Below are positions 50,644 to 59,096 of a stretch of 64,000 nucleotides of DNA, piece after piece. Location of the stretch: assembly GCA_963734665.1 (NCBI GenBank), contig CAVTIR010000013.1:868001-932000 (forward strand), written 5' to 3'. This DNA comes from Trebonia sp963734665 (lineage in GTDB: Bacteria > Actinomycetota > Actinomycetes > Streptosporangiales > Streptosporangiaceae). Position 1 is the first letter of the stretch; every line of letters starts with the position of its first letter. Below the pieces are notes generated by a model. The model worked only from the letters and a program-made list of their open reading frames with translations, was not told where the DNA came from and made no database searches. The position numbers were made by a program, and so were the translations under genes.

Positions 50644-50850
50644 TCAGCCAGGTCTTTTGCACCATGCCAGGATAGGCGCCTGTCGATCTTCGAACTGGTT
50701 GGCGCCCCGTAGGCCGCAGGCGATCCGGCCTTCGTCGGCGGAAAGGTTGTTCAGATATTGCCGGTCGGCTAGATGCGGCCGGAGTGCCTCGAAGGTCTCG
50801 TTGGCCCAGGCGATGTTGGCGTCGGTGTGCGCAGGGTCCACTGCCAGCAC
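50644..50850 (-). pseudogene. Remnant of a FAD-binding (BBE) oxidoreductase
   Basis: DPAHTDANIAWANETFEALRPHLADRQYLNNLSADEG is the C-terminal berberine-bridge-enzyme region of FAD-linked oxidases, but the N-terminal FAD domain is missing and the frame then drifts (GRIACGLRGANQFEDRQAP), with a stop. The 50851-51064 stretch to the right carries no recognisable upstream half. The 50427-50643 gap holds no recognised gene. Confidence 0.6.
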
Positions 50851-51064
50851 TCAGTCCCTCGGCGCGGCGCTCCTAGCCGGGCAAGCCTCGTCCGCCAGTG
50901 GCGCCACGGACGGGAAGTCGCCATCGACGGCGTCGAAGAGCAACTCAGGCAGCCACAAGTCCAGCAATGCCACGGCCACCCCGAAGCCGGAGTATGGCAT
51001 TACCTCTTGCGTGTACTAAGAACCTCCTCCCCCCTGGGCCGCGAGAGGGACCGGGATGTCCGCG

Positions 51065-51790
51065 TTAGCGCTTGCGCAGGAGGGTGATTCCGTCGCCGAT
51101 GGGGATCATGACCCGGTCGACTCGCGGGTCGGTGCGCACGTGGTCGTTGAAGTCGCGGACGGCAGTGAGCCGTTCGTCGATGACGTCCGGTTCGGTGACC
51201 TGGCCGAACCACAGCACGTTGTCGGCGCAGATGATCCCGCCGGGCCGCATGCGCGGCACCAGCAGTTCGTAGTAGGCGATGTACCCGGCCTTGTCGGCGT
51301 CGATAAAGGCGAAGTCGATCTCGCCGGGGATGTCCCGCAGGGTCTGCGTGGCGTCTCCTAGCAGCAACTCGATCCGGTCGTCCAGGTCGGCAGCGACGAA
51401 GAAACGGCTTGCGATGGCCGCCAGTTCGGCATTGATGTCGCAGGTGATCAGCTTGCCGCCAGGTGCGAGACCGCGCGCGATGCAGATGGCGGAGTATCCG
51501 GTGAAGGTGCCCACTTCGACGGCGAGGCGGGCGTCCAGCATCTGGGTGAGCATGGTCAGCAGCCGGCCCTGCTCGGGCGGTACGACCATCAGGGACCGTT
51601 TCCCGGCAGCTTCCTGGGTCTCGGCGAGGAGACTGGCCAGCAGCGGGTCGTGCGGGGTGGCGTTGTCGGCGACGTAGCGCTGGATGTCCGCGCGCAGGAA
51701 CACGGACATGAACGCGGACTTGTCGCCCGCCGCCTTGACGTCGATCGGGTCCTGGCTCTCGTTGGCCACGTTGATGACAGGCTGACTCAT
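51065..51790 (-). CDS. SAM-dependent O-methyltransferase (family 3, caffeoyl-CoA/MDMC type)
   Basis: 241 residues. SAM-binding region AVEVGTFTGYSAICIARGLAPGGKLITCD, then LLGDATQTLRDIPGEIDFAFIDADKAGYIAYYELLVPRMRPGGIICADNVL with the metal-binding D-x-D..D of the catechol-type family. Uses SAM and Mg2+ on a catechol or CoA-ester phenol. Start at 51790 has GGAGGAAG 6 bases upstream; an in-frame reading continues upstream for about 70 residues (YVINLNGGLGDVRAALQQMY...) without its own clear start, so a longer fusion cannot be ruled out. Confidence 0.9.
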   Translation of the reverse strand: MSQPVINVANESQDPIDVKAAGDKSAFMSVFLRADIQRYVADNATPHDPLLASLLAETQEAAGKRSLMVVPPEQGRLLTMLTQMLDARLAVEVGTFTGYSAICIARGLAPGGKLITCDINAELAAIASRFFVAADLDDRIELLLGDATQTLRDIPGEIDFAFIDADKAGYIAYYELLVPRMRPGGIICADNVLWFGQVTEPDVIDERLTAVRDFNDHVRTDPRVDRVMIPIGDGITLLRKR

Positions 51791-52004
51791 ATGATCTTCC
51801 TCCTTGGGCTCGGGTAGGGATGCCAGGCGGGCCTCGGCCATCTCCCTGACAATCTGCATTCCGGGTCGTGCGTTGTCTCGCTGCTGGGCTTCGATGCGCA
51901 GGCTGGGGCATGTCTCACCGCCGAGATGGGTGCAGACGTAGCCGTGGGCCACGTACATCTGCTGGAGTGCGGCGCGCACATCCCCGAGTCCCCCGTTCAG
52001 GTTG

Positions 52005-52019
52005 ATCACGTAAAGTGAT
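52005..52019. promoter_or_regulatory. Inverted repeat ATCAC-GTAAA-GTGAT
   Basis: Perfect 5-bp arms upstream of the methyltransferase's long reading frame, in a 460-base region (51791-52250) that otherwise holds no gene other than the possible N-terminal extension. A possible operator. Confidence 0.35.
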
Positions 52020-52250
52020 GCCTTGACTACGCAACGTATCACGAGTGGGATGTGGGAAGGACTCGAATCCGCGTTATCAGGGTGGAAATTGTTTGGAGAC
52101 GCAGGGCCGTCCACAGGGACGGTGAGAACTGCGACTGCCACTGGACGCGCACCACCTCGTAATCGGCGCCAAAGCGATCGACAGGCCATCCTCATCGCGG
52201 CGTTAGCGGATGTTCGTGCTGCCGGAACGCGATGTTGTGCGGTGCCGCTC

Positions 52251-52544
52251 TCAGCTAGCTGATGGCCGGAAGTGGGGCAGGATCCGGCGTGCGTAGTAGG
52301 TCTCCCAGGGTTCGCCTGGTGCCCCGGCCGTGTATTCCTTGTCGAGGCTGACGAGCAGGTAGACCAGCTCGCTTCGCACGGGCTTGGCGTCCAGCAGGTC
52401 CGGCAGCTCCGACAGGTTGATGAGCCACCATGCGTACCAGGAAGCCCAGTCGTCGTCAGCTCCGTCGACGATACGGAAAACGCGGTGGTGGGTCTCGCCC
52501 GCCTCATGCAGCAAGGCGCTGACCTGCTCCAGTGTGTCCGACAC
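52251..52544 (-). CDS. Conserved hypothetical protein
   Basis: 97 residues, acidic and Trp/Tyr-rich: HHRVFRIVDGADDDWASWYAWWLINLSELPDLL, then VRSELVYLLVSLDKEYTAGAPGEPWETYYARRILPHF. Soluble and helical in appearance. No domain recognised. The WETYYAR-type ending recurs in small actinobacterial proteins; role unknown. Confidence 0.6.
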   Translation of the reverse strand: MSDTLEQVSALLHEAGETHHRVFRIVDGADDDWASWYAWWLINLSELPDLLDAKPVRSELVYLLVSLDKEYTAGAPGEPWETYYARRILPHFRPSAS

Positions 52545-52657
52545 GTGATTCCCCCCTCGCCGCTGTCAGCGGCATCAAGGTCATCATGGCCCGTCAGGCC
52601 AGCCCGTAACCGTACAGCAGCTCGGGGCCGAGCTCGGGACAATAACGGCGGCCATCG

Positions 52658-52698
52658 CGTCGATCACACGCAGGTGCTATAACGAAGTGTGATCGACG
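52658..52698 (+). promoter_or_regulatory. 12-bp perfect inverted repeat near quinone oxidoreductase
   Basis: CGTCGATCACAC (52658-52669) and GTGTGATCGACG (52687-52698), separated by 17 bases. It lies 150 bases upstream of the oxidoreductase gene at 52849, and could be an operator (two arms one and a half to three helix turns apart) or an mRNA hairpin. The remaining 52545-52848 gap contains no gene. Confidence 0.45.
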
Positions 52699-52848
52699 GC
52701 CGTAGCGGCCAGGTGGTTGCAGCATTGGGCCGGCGGCTCGGAGCAGCCGCCAGGGCCGCCGTCGGCAGCTTGTCCGGGCCCGGCCAGATGCACCTCGTCT
52801 CGGGCCGCAGCGGTATTGTCCGGACGGAGCTGACGCAGGGAGGTCAGG

Positions 52849-53787
52849 ATGCGCGCATTCGCCGTACAGAGCTTCGGCGAGCCTGCGTCAGTCCAGGACC
52901 TGCCCGTTCCCGGTGCCGATGGCGCGGCGCTCATCCGCGTGCGGTTCGCGGGAATTAACCCGCTGGACAGCAACCTCCTAGGGCGACTGACCGCGGCCTC
53001 CTCGTACCCGTTTGTCGTGGGCATTGACTTCGCCGGCGTGGCCGAACGCGTCCCGGCCGGAGAACACGGCCTGCGGGCCGGGGACCGTGTCTTCGGCATG
53101 GCGCGGACACACGGCTCTTATGCCGAGTACACCGCAGTCTCCCTGGCGGCCAGGATGGAGCCGGTGGCCCGCATCCCCGACGGTGTAGCCGACGACCAGG
53201 CCGCCGCACTGCCCATTCCCGCCGTCACTGCGCTCAGGACGGTTGACCTGCTCGAGGTCACCGCGGGCCAGCAGGTTGTGGTGATGGGTGCGACCGGCGG
53301 GGTCGGTGGCTACGCGGTGCAGATAGCGCGTTCCCGCGGCGCGCACGTCATCGCGACTGTCCACGGCGACGCCGACGAGGCTCGCCGCCTGGGAGCCGAG
53401 GAGGTGTACGACAGCCAGGCCACAGACGTGATCGATGCGCTGCGCGCCGCTCACCCGGGCGGCGTTGATGCCGTCCTTGACCTGGTCAGCGGCCCGGACG
53501 CGATCCGCCGTGACGCCGAGGTCATCCGGCCTGGAGGACGCCTGGTGTCGACCATCTTCGCGGCGGACGAAAGCTGGTTCGCGCAGCGGGAGATCACCGC
53601 GCGCAATCATGCCTCCAACGCGAATCCGCTGATCTCGCCCCAAGGGCTGACCACCGTCGCCCAGATGCTTGCCGACGGTACGATAACCGCCCGCATCCGT
53701 TCCACCGTCGACCTGGACGCCGCCGGGCAGGTGCTGGAACAGCTCGGCCGTGGCGGTCTGCGCGGCAAGGCCGTCATCCGCCTCTGA
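52849..53787 (+). CDS. NADP-dependent quinone oxidoreductase (MDR superfamily, zinc-free)
   Basis: 312 residues. GroES-like N-terminal domain (RVRFAGINPLDSNLL; FVVGIDFAGVAERV) lacking the zinc ligands, then Rossmann QQVVVMGATGGVGGYAVQIARSRGA (A-x-x-G-G-V-G). Reduces quinones or enones with NADPH. GGGAGGTCAGG is just upstream of the ATG. Stands alone, with a 12-bp inverted repeat upstream. Confidence 0.92.
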   Translation: MRAFAVQSFGEPASVQDLPVPGADGAALIRVRFAGINPLDSNLLGRLTAASSYPFVVGIDFAGVAERVPAGEHGLRAGDRVFGMARTHGSYAEYTAVSLAARMEPVARIPDGVADDQAAALPIPAVTALRTVDLLEVTAGQQVVVMGATGGVGGYAVQIARSRGAHVIATVHGDADEARRLGAEEVYDSQATDVIDALRAAHPGGVDAVLDLVSGPDAIRRDAEVIRPGGRLVSTIFAADESWFAQREITARNHASNANPLISPQGLTTVAQMLADGTITARIRSTVDLDAAGQVLEQLGRGGLRGKAVIRL

Positions 53788-53932
53788 ATCCGGCCGCAAG
53801 CGAGCAGATCGCGGCCCGTCCCGGACAGAGAATGGCCGCTGCCTGGGCGGAGCGGTTCGATTTGGCGCACTGCCAAGCGGTGGACGCCGGACTGACCTCC
53901 GCAGGTGGATCAACGAGTGGAACAAGAACCGC

Positions 53933-54517
53933 TTAGGAGTTTGTCAGGTGCAGCCAGCCAACGGCGAACAGCCAGCCTGCCGCCACGTCCGCCGGCCAGT
54001 GCACGCCAAGGCAGATGCGGCTCACGCCGACTCCGGCCGCGGCGATCGTCGTGGCGGCGTATGCGGGAGCACCGCGGATGCCGATGGCGCGCACCGCCGC
54101 GCCGGCTGTGAGGACCGCGAGGGTGGTGTGCTTCGATGGCAGGCTGAACCCCTCCGGCTTGGCCAACCACGCCTCAGCGGGCGGTCGCCGGCGAGCGATC
54201 ACCCGTGACAGGCGCCTTCTGGTCGCCGCACCGCTCGCCACCACCAGGCATGGCACGGCCGCCTGCCACCACGTGCCTCGCCGAGCGCCGCTGATCCCGG
54301 CTACCGCGAGGACGGGATACGCGACGTGCGGCTCAGCCAGCCCGCTCACGATGCGCGCGACCTTGATCGCGCCCGGGCCGCGACGGGCACGGACCGCTTC
54401 GAACGCCCGCCTGTCGAGGTCAGCTACCGGGCCGTGATCGACGCAGGCCGCCAAGGCCAGGACGGCAACGCAGGCCCCCGCGGCAGCCAACAGCCGCCGG
54501 ATTCCCGTCACCGCCAT
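53933..54517 (-). CDS. PAP2-family membrane phosphatase
   Basis: 194 residues, 4-5 TM helices. PAP2 motifs in order: RVIARRRPP (K/R-x6-R-P), LPSKHTTL (P-S-x-H), and SRICLGVHWPADVAAGW (S-R-x5-H-x3-D). Dephosphorylates a lipid phosphate such as undecaprenyl or phosphatidic acid. Start 54517 overlaps the end of the next gene by 10 bases, so they are coupled. Confidence 0.9.
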   Translation of the reverse strand: MAVTGIRRLLAAAGACVAVLALAACVDHGPVADLDRRAFEAVRARRGPGAIKVARIVSGLAEPHVAYPVLAVAGISGARRGTWWQAAVPCLVVASGAATRRRLSRVIARRRPPAEAWLAKPEGFSLPSKHTTLAVLTAGAAVRAIGIRGAPAYAATTIAAAGVGVSRICLGVHWPADVAAGWLFAVGWLHLTNS

Positions 54518-54867
54518 GCGCTGTCCGCCCGTTCGGCCGCCTCCCGCCTCAGGGACGGCATCGCGGCGAGCAGCGCAGCCTCCGCCCGGCCGTATCCGCT
54601 CGCGCCCACCCACAGCCCCCAGCCCGTGGGGCGCCCGAACCGATTCCGCAGGCTGCTCGCCGCCAACCGGGCGGACGCCGCGTAGCCGGGCACTCCGGCG
54701 TCCCGCAGTACCCGCAGGACCTGCGGCACAATCTGTTCGCTGATCTCAAGAACCGGCACCCACGAGTTGTCGTCAAGCCCGTTGCCGTAGCCGCCGACAG
54801 GCAGCCACCACAGCCGGGCAAACTGCCCGGCAGGCTGCTGAACACGTCTCGTCACCGAGGCCGCCAT
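54508..54867 (-). CDS. Conserved hypothetical protein paired with PAP2 phosphatase
   Basis: 119 residues. ARLWWLPVGGYGNGLDDNSWVPVLEISEQIVPQVLRVLRDAGVPGYAA has the look of a small alpha/beta protein; a Trp/Gly-rich region WGLWVGASGYGRAEAALLA follows. No domain recognised. Co-translated with the PAP2 phosphatase downstream. Confidence 0.7.
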   Translation of the reverse strand: MAASVTRRVQQPAGQFARLWWLPVGGYGNGLDDNSWVPVLEISEQIVPQVLRVLRDAGVPGYAASARLAASSLRNRFGRPTGWGLWVGASGYGRAEAALLAAMPSLRREAAERADSAWR

Positions 54868-54995
54868 AACATCCTCCTCACCACGTGTGGAGAGCAGGAC
54901 CTATCGGCCGTATGGCTGCCCGCAGTCAGCGCGAGCGCGGCGAGATCCACCGCCGAGCGGCTTTGAGCCGCTGTTCCAAGCATACGGCGCGTGCG

Positions 54996-56087
54996 TCACA
55001 GCCACCACTGCCTATGCTGAGGGTGCCGGATGAGGCTCCGGCGGGGGCGCCTGGCGCCCAGCCGCGGCCCGTCGGCTTCCGCAGCGTCGTTGAGCGCCAT
55101 CAGCAGCCGCGCCGACTCGGCGTTCACCACGGCCACCGAGTCCTTGCCCCGGACCGCCACCTCGGCTAGCCGGGCACCGAACCGCGCCACCCGGTCAGCC
55201 GCGTCGCCCGCGCTCAGCTGGGCGGCACGCCGCGTCAGCGCCACCTCATCCAGGAGCGAGCAGGCGATCCGGCGCGCCTGCATGATGGCCGACGAGCGCA
55301 GGTCCGTCACGCGACTGCTCGCCAGGTAGGCGTGGAAGTCGGTGGCGAAGGCGCTGAATCCCGGGTCGCCGCCATCCAGCGCCGCACGCGCCGACACGGG
55401 GTAGATCCTTCCCGGATCCGCCGACGCCCTGGCCAGCACCTGCCTGGTGAATTCCGCCGCCTCGCCCAGCCCGGCCTCATCCAGGTGGTCGGCCTTGTTC
55501 AGCACCGTGAACGTGGCCACGGAAAGGCCGCTGACCTTGGCGTACAGATCCCGCTCCGCCGCCGACACCGGCGGGTCGGCGGTCAGCACGAACACCGCAG
55601 CGTCCATGGTCTCCAGCGCCTCGTGCGCAGCGGCGGTATCCCACACGAACACCGACCCGGTGCCGGGCGTGTCCACCAGTTCCACGCCACCTGCCAGCAG
55701 CGGCGCGTCCAGGTACACGGTCACTGCCGCGATGTGTCGCCGGTTGCCTGGGTTGCCCCGTTCGGTGACCAGGTCCGGCAGCGCAGAAAGCGGCTGCTTC
55801 TCCTCGTGCCCGTCGGCGAACCGCACCTCCGCACGCGGGTCGTCGCCGTACCGAACGGTCGTGGCGACCGCGGTCAGCGGCGTCACCCCCGCGGGCAGCA
55901 CGGCGCGGCCGAGCAGCGCGTTGACCAGTGTGCTCTTGCCGCGCTTGGCCTCGCCCGCGACTAGCACCCGCAGCCGCGCCGACTCGAGCCGGTCCCGCAG
56001 TGCCGCGATCCGCTCCCGGTCCTGGCCCGTGCCGAGAGCCGCCAGTTCGTCAAGGACGCCGGCCAGGGCGCCGTCAGCGTTCGTCAT
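54996..56087 (-). CDS. Dynamin-family GTPase, short form
   Basis: 363 residues. G1 AGEAKRGKSTLVNALLG, G2 region PAGVTPLTAVATTV, G3 VDTPGTG, G4 TVLNKADHLD. This is the bacterial dynamin-like/IniC-type GTPase domain. Full-length proteins are usually 550 residues or more with a helical assembly/lipid-binding stalk; here only the GTPase and some helices remain and the chain ends in basic residues RHPQHRQWWL, so it may be a truncated or single-domain form. AGGAGG lies 10 bases before the ATG. Follows the hydrogenase-like operon on the same strand. Confidence 0.85.
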   Translation of the reverse strand: MTNADGALAGVLDELAALGTGQDRERIAALRDRLESARLRVLVAGEAKRGKSTLVNALLGRAVLPAGVTPLTAVATTVRYGDDPRAEVRFADGHEEKQPLSALPDLVTERGNPGNRRHIAAVTVYLDAPLLAGGVELVDTPGTGSVFVWDTAAAHEALETMDAAVFVLTADPPVSAAERDLYAKVSGLSVATFTVLNKADHLDEAGLGEAAEFTRQVLARASADPGRIYPVSARAALDGGDPGFSAFATDFHAYLASSRVTDLRSSAIMQARRIACSLLDEVALTRRAAQLSAGDAADRVARFGARLAEVAVRGKDSVAVVNAESARLLMALNDAAEADGPRLGARRPRRSLIRHPQHRQWWL

Positions 56088-56231
56088 CAGGGCTGATCCT
56101 CCTACCACGTGCCTCGCCTGGTAGGGACCGTTGGCGGCCATCGCCGCGTTCGCGACGCCCGCACGCGATCGGCGGGCCAGCACGGCGAGCCCCTCCGCCG
56201 CGCTTCGTTCCAGGATAGCTGGCCGCCCGGG

Positions 56232-58311
56232 TCACGCCAGGGCCGTGACCGCCGCGGTCACGGCGACCAGGGCGATCAGCATGTAGAGCAGGTAGGCGTC
56301 CAGCCGACCGGACTGCAGCCGCTTCGCGGCCGTCACCACTTCGGCGAACAGCGCCGGCGGGCCGGTACAGCCAGCTCTCCACCACTTCGACCACGTCGGA
56401 GTCGTACCGCAGGTGCGGTGCCTGATCCGCGCCGCCGTCCCCGTCGGCGATGTCTTCGACCCCGGCCCTGGTGTGCAGCACGCTCGCCAGCACCCGCCTG
56501 GTGGGGTTCGCGTACCCGAAGGCGGTGTATGCGGCCGCCCCCTCGACCCCGATCGTCGCCGAGCGCCACGCGGGAACCCTGCGCACCCGGACCAGCCGCC
56601 GACCGGACAGCATGAGGGTAAGCAGGACGACAAGGGCCAGCATCACCGGGATCTCGATCCACAGCCAGGACGGCGACAGGATGGAGAAGCCAGCGAACAC
56701 CGGCTGCACGACCCACGGGGACTTCAGTGCTCCCATGGTCAGCCCGGCCGGCACGACGGGCGACATCCCTGCCGCGATCACCCGGATCTCCAGCGGGGTC
56801 AACGCCGCGATTGCCAGCGAGCTCGCCGCGAGGAGCATCACAGCCACCCGCCCGGTCCAGCCGTACTCTGTCGCCTCGGGGGGAGCGATCCCCCCCAGAC
56901 CCCCCCTGCGGACGGGGGGGCTACCCGCCCCCCCGTAGCCCCCCGGGCCGAGCACCACCATGCCGACGATCCTGACGAACGTGACCCCGGCGAACCCCGC
57001 GGTCAGCGCCACTGCCGCGCCGGCGAGCGCGAGCGTTAGCCTGCCACCGAGCGTGGCCACCCGGAACTGCTGCATTAGCGACTCAAGCAGGAACCACTCC
57101 GACACGAACCCTGCCGTAGGCGGCAGCCCGGCCAGCGTCAGCGAGCCCACCGCGAGGCCGACGCCGCTCCACGGCGCCCGGCGTCCGATGCCGCGCAGGG
57201 CTTCGAGATCGTCGCTGCCGCCGACCGCCTCGATGCCCGCGGCGGAGCTGAACAGCAGCGACTTCGCGGCGGTGTGCGCCACCATCTGCAGCGTCGCGGC
57301 CAGCAGGCCGATGGCCACGAGTCGCTCGTTACCGACCGCAGCGCCGGTCAGCGCGACACCGAACCCGGTGATGATGAGCCCGCTGTTCTCCACGCTGGAG
57401 TAGGCGATCACCCGTGACAGCCGGTTCTGCACCGCGGCGTGCGCGATGCCTAGCAGGGCGGAGAATCCGCCGAGCAGCAGCAGGACGCCGGCCAGCCAGC
57501 CCGGTGGCCGCCCGAGCAGCGCTAGCGTCCGCCACATCCCGTAGAAGCCGACGTTGACGCATACCCCGGCCATGATCGCCCGCGCGGGGCCGGGGGCGGC
57601 CGGGTAGCCACGCGGCATCCAGACCTGGAACGGCACTAGGCCCGCCTTAACCGCGAACCCGGCGAGCAGGAGCACCAGCGCGGTGGTCCTGGCCGCGCCG
57701 GAGGGCGCGTGCGCGAACGAGGCGAGCACGATCGAGTGCGACTTCGCGGCGAGCAGCAGCAGCCCGATGAGCAACGCTGCACCGCTTACCTTCCCGAACG
57801 CGACGGTGACCCGCGCGGCCCCAGCCCGGTCGGGCGCGCCGCGGTTGGCTCCGGCGAGCAAGTAGAACGCGGCGGTCAGCGCCTCCCAGCCGAACAGCGC
57901 GGTGAACGCGTCCTGCGCGGTCATGATCACCACTGCCGCGCCAAGCGCCAGCGCATACCCCTGCGCCAGCATCCGCGTGGCCGCCGACTCCGACCTGGCC
58001 GCCCAGCTGGCGAACGCGGCCGACACCGGCACCGCCGCGCCAAGCGCCATCACCAGGAACAGGCCCGACAACCGGTCGACGGCCAGGCCGCTTCCCTGCC
58101 CGGTCCCGGCGGGCGGGGCAAGCCACCCGGCCACGTTCAACTGGACCGCCCGGCCTGCCAGCGCGAACCCGCCCGCAGCCGCCGCGCACGCCGACCCGGC
58201 CGCGCCAAGGGCGTACGGCGCGCCGCGCGCCCAGCCCGGCCTCGAGACGATCAGGCCGGCCGCCGCAGCCGCCGCCAGGAGGATCAGCCCTGCCGCGAAA
58301 AGCGCGCTCAC
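56232..58311 (-). CDS. HyfB/NuoL-like proton-translocating membrane subunit (frameshifted near the C-terminus)
   Basis: About 690 residues. LFGWEALTAAFYLLAGAN (TM5 Glu) and FAVKAGLVPFQVWMPRGYPAAPGP (TM7 Lys and its broken helix) keep the charged residues of the antiporter-like pump core. GTG 58311 overlaps the preceding stop. The reading frame changes near 56359-56361: up to VVEVVESWLYRP is one frame, then ALFAEVVTAAKRLQSGRLDAYLL in the next, ending TALA at 56232. One extra C in a CCC run explains it; a sequencing slip is possible. A G/C-run insertion lies at 56878-56907. Confidence 0.85.
56878..56907. repeat. G/C-run element in the hyfB-like gene
   Basis: GGGGGGAGCGATCCCCCCCA followed by GACCCCCCCT. 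A similar run is in the HyfE-like gene at 62431-62457 (GGGAGGGCGACCCCCC then GGAGCCCCCCG). Both are in frame, encoding Gly/Pro-rich inserts in loop regions of membrane proteins. Looks like a short mobile G-rich insert or repeat carried within coding sequence. Confidence 0.55.
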
Positions 58312-59096
58312 CTTCGTACCCCCGTAGCGGTGGCAAGCTTGCCGGTCGCAATCAGCAGGGCGTTCAGTATCCCGAACGGGCTCGGCGGGCTCCCCGGCAC
58401 CCACACGTCGACCGGGACCGGGCCGTCCACCCCGGAGAGCCGGTCACTCAAGAGCCCGCCGCTGACCGCGTCCGTGCCCACGGCGATCACCACCTTCGGA
58501 TCCGGCATGCCCTCGTAGGTGGTGCGCAGCGACCCGGTCATGCCGACCGTTCCGGCACCGGTGACCAGCAGCACGTCGGCGTGGCGCGGGCTCGCGGTGA
58601 AGAACACCCCGAGCCGGCCGATGTCGTAGACCGGGCCGAGCAGCGCCTGGATCTCCCATTCCTCGCTGCCGTCAGATCCCGCGTCCACGTGCCGGACGTG
58701 CACGCTGCGGCGCAGCGCGGCGGTCCGGGCGGCGAGCGCGGCCTGGGCAGCGGTGACCGCCGTGTCCGTCTCCGGTTCCTCCGGGACGACCAGGGCCTGC
58801 CGGGCTACCGCCGCCGTGGCTAGCCCTGTCGCGCCTTGCGACCAGGCGAACAGATCGGGCCGCGCCGCCACGCAGCGCCCGCACAGGACGCACCGTCCCT
58901 GGTCGACGCGCAACTGGTCGATGGTCTCGATCGCCCCAGTCGGGCAGAGCCTCTCGACCTCGGCTCCTTCGGCCATGACGGCATCCGGCAGCACAGTGGC
59001 CGGGCCGCGCCATGAGTCCGCGTACTCGTCGGCGCGTCCCGGCCAGCGGGTCGTCACGATCCCGTCGCGCAGCCCGCGAAGTACCCAGATGCTCAC
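58308..59096 (-). CDS. Ferredoxin-NuoB-like fusion subunit lacking all NuoB cluster cysteines
   Basis: 262 residues combining HyfH and HyfI. Residues 45-80 hold CPTGAI (C51) and CVLCGRCVAARP (C69, C72, C75): together the four ligands for one [4Fe-4S] cluster, the other cluster being lost. Residues 135-250 are NuoB/HyfI-like (YDIGRLGVFFTASPRHADVLLVTG; MPDPKVVIAVGTDAVSGG; VPGSPPSPFGIL), but the four N2 ligand positions are D142, E145, D209 and S236, so no cluster can be held. GTG start and stop overlap neighbours. Confidence 0.9.
   Translation of the reverse strand: MSIWVLRGLRDGIVTTRWPGRADEYADSWRGPATVLPDAVMAEGAEVERLCPTGAIETIDQLRVDQGRCVLCGRCVAARPDLFAWSQGATGLATAAVARQALVVPEEPETDTAVTAAQAALAARTAALRRSVHVRHVDAGSDGSEEWEIQALLGPVYDIGRLGVFFTASPRHADVLLVTGAGTVGMTGSLRTTYEGMPDPKVVIAVGTDAVSGGLLSDRLSGVDGPVPVDVWVPGSPPSPFGILNALLIATGKLATATGVRR

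Noticed and set aside
51791..52018. Upstream in-frame extension of the methyltransferase as its true N-terminus
   Set aside because: No ribosome site or ATG/GTG with support at its beginning; the start at 51790 has a strong Shine-Dalgarno. Kept as an alternative only.
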